Shown piece after piece: positions 1 through 4,402 of a stretch of DNA of 7,494 nucleotides (position 1 is its first letter; each line of letters opens with the position of its first letter). Below the pieces are notes generated by a model, which made no database searches, was not told the origin of the DNA, and saw only the letters and a list, made by a program, of their open reading frames with translations. The stretch is from assembly GCA_964556545.1 (NCBI GenBank), contig CAZKWE010000063.1, positions 1 through 7,494 on the forward strand, in the 5' to 3' direction. The position numbers and the translations under genes were made by a program. Source of the stretch: JALSKU01 sp964556545 (GTDB taxonomy: Bacteria > Campylobacterota > Campylobacteria > Campylobacterales > JALSKU01).

Positions 1-1441
1 CGCTTAAAAGACCAAGTATCTTTAAAAAATTCATCTTTAAAATAAATCTGCAAATCATAGTCATTGTCAATAGCGACACTATAAGTCCGAAAAGCCCTAT
101 GTAAACAGGAACAAAGCCATTTGCTTTTATGGACTCCACCAAATACTTGCCCGCATTTGTTCCTATAGCGGCCATAAAAATCAATTGCCCCAATGTTTTC
201 ATAAGAGTAGTTGAACTTGGAGACATTTGCCAAACAATAGGACCAAGCCTGCCAAGTCTGCCAAGCACCAGAGCAGTTATAAGTATGCCACCTACAAAAC
301 TTAATTTTATAGTGCCTACAAGAGGAAAAGAAAAAGGAATACTGCCAAGCAATATACCAAATACAATTCCAAGCGAAATCGGCAAAAAGTCTGCCGCAGG
401 ATACTTTTGTAAATTATTTCCCACAAGAGTTGTTATCTCGTCAGCATATTTTTTAGGTGCTACAACATACAGCTTATCTCCAAGCATCAGTGTCATATTG
501 GGATATGGCGATATATCAATACCGCTTCTTCTTATTTTTGTTATAACTGCTCTGTAAGATTCCATCTCCTTTATCTGTGAAATCTTTTTCCCTATAATTT
601 TTTTTGAGCTAACAAGCAGTCTGTAAACTTTCATATTGTCATGAAAAGAAAAGTCGCTTTTTACCTCTTCTCCGACCATTATGCCCACATGCTCAAGATT
701 CTCTTTTGTTCCGGAAACCCTTATGATATCACCGTAATGAAGTATTTTATCATCCAAAAGTTTTTGATTTTTATCTTTTGATTCTATCCTGTGTATGATA
801 GTATCTGTCATCTTTTCCAGTTTTGACTTTTTAATGCCTTCTTTTTTAAAATTTTCATTGGTAATTTTAAAATTTTTTACCAATACTTCAGGGTATTTGC
901 TTTTTTGCATCTGTTCAAAATTTTTTATCTCTTTGTCTATATCCACTCTAAAAACAATAGGTATAAATCTGACAAATAAAACCGTAGCAACTATCCCAAA
1001 AGGATAAACCATACCAAAAAGTACAGACATATTGGGATCATTTTTTATTTCCAAAGCAGCTGCCAATGAGGGAACACTTGAAAGCGAACCGGTAAATATA
1101 CCATCTATAACTGTTGATTTAAAACCGGTATAAAGGCTTATGGCGGTGATTGTTCCAAATATCATAACAAGCAACAAAGTTGCAAGGATGTTTAGTTTCA
1201 ATCCTTCTGTTTTTATAGTTTCAAAAAATCCGGGGCCTGATTGAAGTCCTACGGCATATATAAATATAGCAAGTCCGAAAAATTTAAACTCTTCAGATAC
1301 TACCAATCCATAATGACCTGCAATAAGTGCAACTATAAGCATAGCTGAAATATCCAGAGAAAAACCTTTAACTTTGAAATTTCCCAGAATATAACCCAAA
1401 GATATGATTAAAAAAAGATAAAATATATCGCTGTGTATCAT
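1..1441 (-). CDS. AspT/YidE-family membrane transporter with two TrkA-C-like domains (partial, C-terminus missing)
   Basis: This is an open frame of 480 codons on the minus strand that runs off the left edge. Residues 1-165 are hydrophobic with several membrane segments and contain the family-like stretches FIYAVGLQSGPGFF (60-73) and TGSLSSVPSLAAALE (117-131). Residues about 185-260 and 270-342 are soluble and look like two RCK_C/TrkA-C regulatory domains (GDIIRVSGTKENLE at 237-250; GDKLYVVAPKKYAD at 321-334). Residues 350-480 are a second membrane block, with AAIGTNAGKYLVESI (424-438) echoing the first block, which is the internal duplication expected of AspT/YidE/YbjL antiporters. Members of this family are usually near 550 residues, so roughly 60-80 residues lie outside the window. 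The substrate cannot be told; aspartate/alanine exchange is known for only some members. The start at 1441 is preferred over an in-frame ATG at 1456, which would leave almost no leader after the proposed -10 box. Confidence 0.88.
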   Translation of the reverse strand, partial: MIHSDIFYLFLIISLGYILGNFKVKGFSLDISAMLIVALIAGHYGLVVSEEFKFFGLAIFIYAVGLQSGPGFFETIKTEGLKLNILATLLLVMIFGTITAISLYTGFKSTVIDGIFTGSLSSVPSLAAALEIKNDPNMSVLFGMVYPFGIVATVLFVRFIPIVFRVDIDKEIKNFEQMQKSKYPEVLVKNFKITNENFKKEGIKKSKLEKMTDTIIHRIESKDKNQKLLDDKILHYGDIIRVSGTKENLEHVGIMVGEEVKSDFSFHDNMKVYRLLVSSKKIIGKKISQIKEMESYRAVITKIRRSGIDISPYPNMTLMLGDKLYVVAPKKYADEITTLVGNNLQKYPAADFLPISLGIVFGILLGSIPFSFPLVGTIKLSFVGGILITALVLGRLGRLGPIVWQMSPSSTTLMKTLGQLIFMAAIGTNAGKYLVESIKANGFVPVYIGLFGLIVSLLTMTMICRFILKMNFLKILGLLS

Positions 1442-1465
1442 AAAACTACTTTTCATAAAAATTAA

Positions 1466-1479
1466 GATATAATTATATC
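1466..1479. promoter_or_regulatory. Palindromic divergent -10 element
   Basis: GATATAATTATATC is a perfect 14-base palindrome in the 68-base gap between the divergent transporter and HD genes. It contains TATAAT on both strands (plus 1468-1473; minus at 1472-1477), so each gene gets a well-matched -10 box from overlapping bases. The predicted start points are near 1480 (plus) and 1465 (minus). No good -35 is visible on either side, which is usual for the main sigma factor of Campylobacterota. RNA polymerase could occupy only one direction at a time. Alternatively the palindrome is a repressor site. Confidence 0.5.
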
Positions 1480-1496
1480 ACAAAAGAATATCAAAA

Positions 1497-1501
1497 AAGG
1501 A
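1497..1501 (+). promoter_or_regulatory. Ribosome binding site of the HD-domain gene
   Basis: AAGGA lies 8 bases upstream of the ATG at 1510 and supports that start. The site sits in a small inverted repeat (AGGA-caa-TCCT, 1498-1508), too short to be a convincing regulatory hairpin. Confidence 0.6.
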
Positions 1502-1509
1502 CAATCCTA

Positions 1510-2079
1510 ATGATTCCCACAAGAGAAGATGCATTTAATTTACTTAAAAAATACAACAGTAATGATTCTTTACTCAAACATGGCTTGGCAGTTGAAAGCA
1601 CAATGCGTCATTTTGCAAAAAAATTTGGTGAAGATGAAGATAAATGGGGCATTGTCGGACTTTTGCACGATCTTGACTACGGTATGTATCCGGAAAATCA
1701 CTGTTACAAAGCAAAAGAGATTATGGAAGAAAACGGATATCCAAAAGAGTATGTAAGAGCTATGATGAGTCATGCATACGGAATATGTACGGATGTTGAA
1801 CCGTTAACTTTGATGGAGAAGACTCTTTATGCGGTTGACGAACTAACAGGACTTGTAACCGCATGTGTATATGTTAGACCAAGCAAAAGCATACTTGATC
1901 TAACCCCAAAATCAGTAAGAAAAAAATGGAAACAAAAGTCATTTGCCGCAGGAGTCAACAGAGAAACTATAGAAAAAGGTGCTATGATGATAAATATGGA
2001 TATAAATGAACTCATAGCAGAAGTTATAGAAGGTATGAAAAAAGATGCCAAATCCCTTGGTTTAAAAGGAGAATTGTAA
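1510..2079 (+). CDS. HD-domain metal-dependent phosphohydrolase
   Basis: This 189-residue soluble protein belongs to the HD (HDIG-like) superfamily of metal-dependent phosphohydrolases. Candidate metal ligands appear in the expected order: H24 (LLKHGLAVE), the paired H53-D54 (VGLLHDLDYGMYP), H64 (PENHCYKAKE), H88 (AMMSHAYGI) and D110 (LYAVDELTGL). The string LLHDLDYGMYP followed by ENH is typical of the short stand-alone HD hydrolases annotated as HDIG-domain proteins. The rest is helical, with a lysine-rich carboxy end. The natural substrate (nucleotide or other phosphoester) is not known for this subgroup. There is no signal peptide, so it should be cytoplasmic. It is preceded by AAGGA and shares a divergent promoter region with the transporter gene. 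The following 270 bases hold no intact gene, so it is probably transcribed alone. The class assignment is firm; the biological role is open. Confidence 0.9.
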   Translation: MIPTREDAFNLLKKYNSNDSLLKHGLAVESTMRHFAKKFGEDEDKWGIVGLLHDLDYGMYPENHCYKAKEIMEENGYPKEYVRAMMSHAYGICTDVEPLTLMEKTLYAVDELTGLVTACVYVRPSKSILDLTPKSVRKKWKQKSFAAGVNRETIEKGAMMINMDINELIAEVIEGMKKDAKSLGLKGEL

Positions 2080-2103
2080 AAAAGGCTTTATCTATCTAAA
2101 AAA

Positions 2104-2273
2104 TGTTACTGCACTTTAAAAAAAGAATGGGGGTTGGATAAATAATCGCAATTTGCTTATCCTGGTATCAAAAAATTACAGCATGAAAAAGTCATAAAGC
2201 AAATCTTGGGTTTTTTAAAGGTGTAAGCAAATTTATAGATCGATATTTGGATTTTTTAGATATAAAACTTTGA
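2104..2273 (+). pseudogene. Possible decayed coding remnant with homopolymer frameshift
   Basis: Two adjacent plus-strand frames look protein-like but lack a start. The frame starting at 2146 reads SQFAYPGIKKLQHEKVIKQI then LGFLKV and stops at 2224. The frame from 2187 contains LGFFKGVSKFIDRYLDFLD and stops at 2271. They join into one reading if the T6 run near 2211-2216 had one more T. Upstream of 2146, in the same frame, a short piece (CYCTLKKEWGLDK, from 2104) is separated by a TAA at 2143. I do not recognise a family. Chance coding in AT-rich DNA is a real alternative. Confidence 0.22.
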
Positions 2274-2298
2274 TTTATATCTAAAATTATAAATCCAA
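2247..2298. repeat. Long inverted repeat / hairpin
   Basis: TTGGATTT (2247-2254) plus TTTAGATATAAA (2255-2266) pair with TTTATATCTAAA (2274-2285) and AAATCCAA (2291-2298). The loop is 7 bases (2267-2273) and a 5-base bulge lies at 2286-2290, giving 20 base pairs in all. No T-run follows on either strand, so it is not a textbook terminator. It lies just upstream of the promoter of the small cysteine-containing gene. It could be an operator, a small structured RNA or the remnant of a miniature inverted-repeat element. Confidence 0.6.
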
Positions 2299-2303
2299 TT
2301 AAG

Positions 2304-2331
2304 TTGATTTGTGTTATCATTATCATATAAA
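2304..2331 (+). promoter_or_regulatory. Candidate promoter of the small Cys-containing gene
   Basis: TTGATT (2304-2309) is followed after 16 bases by TATAAA (2326-2331). The expected start point near 2338 lies just ahead of the GAGGG ribosome binding site, giving a very short leader. In DNA this AT-rich such matches are common, so the call is tentative. Confidence 0.4.
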
Positions 2332-2352
2332 AAATAAAAGTGAGGGTTCAAT

Positions 2353-2514
2353 ATGCAAAAAGCTGATGCAAATATCGGATGCGAAAATAAGATATGTATT
2401 AAAAAAGACAAATGCAAAAGGCAAGTTATTGCCAAAAACGGTACTGCAAAAGAGATAAGAGTTTTTAGCGGTAACGAAGAAAAAGGTTGTAAAAATTTTA
2501 TACCGAAAGATTAG
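2353..2514 (+). CDS. Small lysine-rich protein with four cysteines, unknown function
   Basis: This 53-residue frame starts with ATG six bases after a strong ribosome binding site (GAGGG, 2342-2346) and ends with TAG at 2512-2514. It has four cysteines (C10, C15, C21, C46) spaced C-x4-C-x5-C-x24-C, inside the strings GCENKICIKKDKCKR and EEKGCKNFIPKD. The spacing and basic character fit a small metal-binding (zinc or iron-sulfur) fold, but no named family is recognised. There is no signal peptide or membrane segment, so it should be cytoplasmic. It has its own candidate promoter and a hairpin overlapping its stop codon, so it appears to be a single-gene unit. The well-placed ribosome binding site and cysteine pattern are the main reasons to treat it as real; it is surrounded by gene debris. 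Confidence 0.65.
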   Translation: MQKADANIGCENKICIKKDKCKRQVIAKNGTAKEIRVFSGNEEKGCKNFIPKD

Positions 2515-2538
2515 TGATAGAGCATAGCTTTATCACTA
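2512..2538 (+). terminator. Hairpin overlapping the stop codon of the small Cys-containing gene
   Basis: TAGTGATAGAGC (2512-2523) pairs with GCTTTATCACTA (2527-2538) around a three-base ATA loop: 12 base pairs including one G-T pair. The stem begins at the TAG stop codon itself. No T-run follows, so it may act as an RNA-stabilising or attenuating element rather than a classical rho-independent terminator. Confidence 0.4.
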
Positions 2539-2549
2539 TGGTAACATAA

Positions 2550-2780
2550 AACCCTGTATATCAAGGATTTATAAATAGAACGGATACCAGACAATGGAAA
2601 CAGTTGCCTAAAAATTTCCAAATCGCCAGAGTCGAGCTTACTTCGTCCAAGCTAACAATTTTAACTCCAAGAGGCGGAAAACTTGTAGAGATAAAGATCA
2701 ATCCTGGTTCTAATTATATAGTTTTTCTTAGAGTACCAAAATATAATGCAAAAGTAGTATATAACTATATAAGTTTCTAA
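2550..2780 (+). pseudogene. Startless C-terminal fragment of a larger protein (possibly COG3014-like lipoprotein)
   Basis: A 76-codon frame begins directly after an in-frame TAA (2547-2549) and ends at TAA 2778-2780. It contains no ATG, GTG or TTG near its beginning, and no ribosome binding site precedes it. Its translation is convincingly protein-like: FINRTDTRQWKQLPKNFQIA, then LTILTPRGGKLVEIKINPG, then NYIVFLRVPKYNAKVVYNY. It reads as the last strands of a beta-rich protein. From memory the DTR-x-W-x-x-LP-x-x-x-x-x-AR pattern resembles the end of COG3014-type lipoproteins, but that link is weak. The likely explanation is a gene whose 5' part was deleted, leaving only the end. There are few inactivating changes inside the fragment, so the loss may be recent. 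Confidence 0.55.
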
Positions 2781-2798
2781 TTATCAATTGCTAAGAAA

Positions 2799-2830
2799 TT
2801 AGGTTGTTATAATAATCAATAACAACCTAA
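2799..2830. terminator. Bidirectional terminator between convergent genes
   Basis: TTAGGTTGTTAT (2799-2810) pairs perfectly with ATAACAACCTAA (2819-2830) around an 8-base loop. It begins 11 bases past the stop codon of the minus-strand propeller gene. Read on the minus strand the stem is followed by TTTCTTAG, a moderately T-rich tail. It probably ends the propeller gene and also blocks read-through from the left. Confidence 0.75.
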
Positions 2831-2841
2831 ATATTGTTTGA

Positions 2842-4218
2842 TTATCGAATTTTGTAAACCCAAAAACCATCTCCCATATCAAGTGTTGATAATTTTTCAA
2901 ATCCTAAATCTATCAATTTTTTTGAAAATAGATTTGAAAAAGACAGCCATCTCCCATTTTTAAACTGCCAAACATAATAACAATTATCAAAAATCGACAA
3001 ATCAGTTATTTTTAAATTGGTTCCTATCAGATGCCAACCGGATGATAATGAATCAATATACTTTTTTGTAATAACAGCACCCGCCTCCAATATAGGGGCA
3101 TTTAGCGAATATTCTATACTATCTATTTTTTGAGGATACGGTGTATAGCCAACAGTAACAAATTTATTTGGTGCAATATATTGCATATTGTATATTGCAT
3201 AATCTGCATTATCTAAGCTATCTTCAAAAAAAATATTAAAACTAAAATCTATTTTTATAATTTTATCTTTACTATAAAGCAAAAACCCCTCATTGTCTAA
3301 ATATAAAGCATTATGCACTCCGGGATATGTTTGTTGTTGCAAAATAGAACCGCTAACAGCATCAATAGCTATAAAATCCATAAAATAATAGTTATCAATG
3401 ACTGCATAAATCCTACCATTAGCATATATCAAATTTTTTAAACTTTTGTCATAGCTATTATTTGTATCTTTAAACTTCTTAGACCAAACAAGTGTTCCAT
3501 TACTATCAAACTTCTCTACCATAGCTATAGAAGTTCTATTGGATGATGAGTTGAATTGAATTGTTGTTCCCAATATGTATCCATCATTTAAAGTGATTAT
3601 TTTTCTTGAAATACAATCTAAAAAATCATTATCAGAGCTATATTCTGATGGAATATACTTTGCTCTATTTAATTCATTAAAATCATTATCTAATTTTAAA
3701 ATCAAAGAACCATCATTTAAACTTCCAACTGCCATATAGCCTGTGCTTGTTTTATCTATATCATAAATAAAAATATTATCAAAATTACCATTTTTATACA
3801 TTTTAAAAATTCTTAGATTTTTTATCTCATTTCCATTGTAATCAAATACTCTTATAAATCCAAAATTATCGGCTACTACATAATTTGGTTGATAATTTCC
3901 AATTACAACAAGCCCTTTCCCCGTATCTTTAATTTTGTTTACTATATCTATTGAATTAAAATCGGGTTCCATTGAACTATAATTTCTATCCCATACAATA
4001 TTTTGATTTAAATCTGTTTTTATAATTTTTAAAGAAGATGTGTATTGAGTTGATGAATCTACAGAGTATTGAGCATCTCCAACAAAATATAAATTTTTTC
4101 CACTTTTTTCTACATATCTTCCCCAACCAGAACTATCTAAATCTTTTTGAGTAACTGTTATATTGCTATCGGCAACAACCCCCATAACAAAAATTGCTAT
4201 AAATAATAAGATTCTCAT
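2842..4218 (-). CDS. Secreted beta-propeller-like protein with C-terminal GWxLxGT/GFWV module
   Basis: This 458-residue protein starts with a signal peptide (MRILLFIAIFVMGVVA, likely cut after A16), so it should be exported. Residues 39-389 hold about seven degenerate repeats of 30-45 residues with the pattern G-[YF]-x-x-x-G ... I-x-K-x-D-x-[ND]-G-x-x-[VL]-W. Clear examples are LKIIKTDLNQNIVW (63-76), TGYMAVGSLNDGSLILKLD (159-177), DGYILGTTI (212-220) with MVEKFDSNGTLVW (233-245), and APNKFVTVGYT (349-359). The count suits a seven-bladed propeller. Residues 392-458 form a separate module (SGWHLIGT ... YVWQFKNGRW ... GDGFWVY) that is also present twice at the end of the divergent peptidase. 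Four D/E-X-N-X-S/T sequons occur (N19, N79, N240, N253). The start is supported by AAGGAG (4225-4230) six bases upstream. The terminator at 2799-2830 closes the unit. The ligand is unknown; adhesion or a role with the neighbouring peptidase is only inferred. Confidence 0.85.
   Translation of the reverse strand: MRILLFIAIFVMGVVADSNITVTQKDLDSSGWGRYVEKSGKNLYFVGDAQYSVDSSTQYTSSLKIIKTDLNQNIVWDRNYSSMEPDFNSIDIVNKIKDTGKGLVVIGNYQPNYVVADNFGFIRVFDYNGNEIKNLRIFKMYKNGNFDNIFIYDIDKTSTGYMAVGSLNDGSLILKLDNDFNELNRAKYIPSEYSSDNDFLDCISRKIITLNDGYILGTTIQFNSSSNRTSIAMVEKFDSNGTLVWSKKFKDTNNSYDKSLKNLIYANGRIYAVIDNYYFMDFIAIDAVSGSILQQQTYPGVHNALYLDNEGFLLYSKDKIIKIDFSFNIFFEDSLDNADYAIYNMQYIAPNKFVTVGYTPYPQKIDSIEYSLNAPILEAGAVITKKYIDSLSSGWHLIGTNLKITDLSIFDNCYYVWQFKNGRWLSFSNLFSKKLIDLGFEKLSTLDMGDGFWVYKIR
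2845..3045 (-). other. Shared C-terminal module, copy A (propeller protein residues 392-458)
   Basis: The landmarks are GWHLIGT (394-400), VWQFKNGRW (416-424) and GDGFWVYKIR (449-458, the protein end). The same order and spacing recurs in the two copies of the divergent peptidase. Similar W-x-L-x-G ... W-x-[YF] ... G-x-GFWV segments are seen from memory at the ends of many bacterial surface proteins. The family is not firmly named here. Confidence 0.75.
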
Positions 4219-4402
4219 ACATAACTCCTTTTTAAAAAACTATATTTAGTTCCAACTGATGAATAAATATGGTTTTACTTTATAATTTTAAATCTTAAAA
4301 AACAATAAATGTAATTATATATCTTATTTTTTCAATGGTAATTTATAAAATATATTAAAAAATTGGTATAATTATTCTTACTAAAATATTGGGAAGTTAA
4401 AA
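4219..4402. promoter_or_regulatory. Divergent promoter region of the secreted pair
   Basis: This 184-base, very AT-rich gap separates the start codons of the propeller protein and the peptidase. For the peptidase, GGTATAAT (TATAAT at 4367-4372) is a good extended-type -10, with GGGAAG (4391-4396) six bases before the ATG. For the minus-strand gene, a TATAAT read on the minus strand at 4314-4319 would give a leader of about 90 bases; it is less certain. AAGGAG at 4225-4230 is its ribosome binding site. The layout would allow joint control. No clear operator was found; the short repeat AACTA-tatt-TAGTT (4239-4252) is the only local symmetry seen. Confidence 0.55.

Noticed and set aside
129..557. 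Plus-strand 142-codon open frame
   Set aside because: It lies opposite the transporter's conserved TrkA-C and second membrane regions, has no ribosome binding site, and its translation shows no domain sense. It is a shadow frame.
795..1007. Plus-strand 70-codon hydrophobic open frame
   Set aside because: Antisense to the transporter's soluble part; its hydrophobicity comes from Lys/Glu-rich codons read backwards.
1454..1456. Alternative in-frame ATG for the transporter at 1456
   Set aside because: It would add only five residues (MKSSF) and leave under ten bases between the predicted transcription start and the codon. It was not excluded outright.
1529..2051. Three open frames overlapping the HD gene (1529-1756 plus, 1570-1773 minus, 1827-2051 minus)
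   Set aside because: All lie inside a gene with clear catalytic motifs and have no start signals of their own.
2150..2233. Separated inverted repeat AATTTGCTTA / TAAGCAAATT (2150-2159 and 2224-2233)
   Set aside because: Ten bases with a 64-base gap in AT-rich DNA can be chance, and no element boundary matches it.
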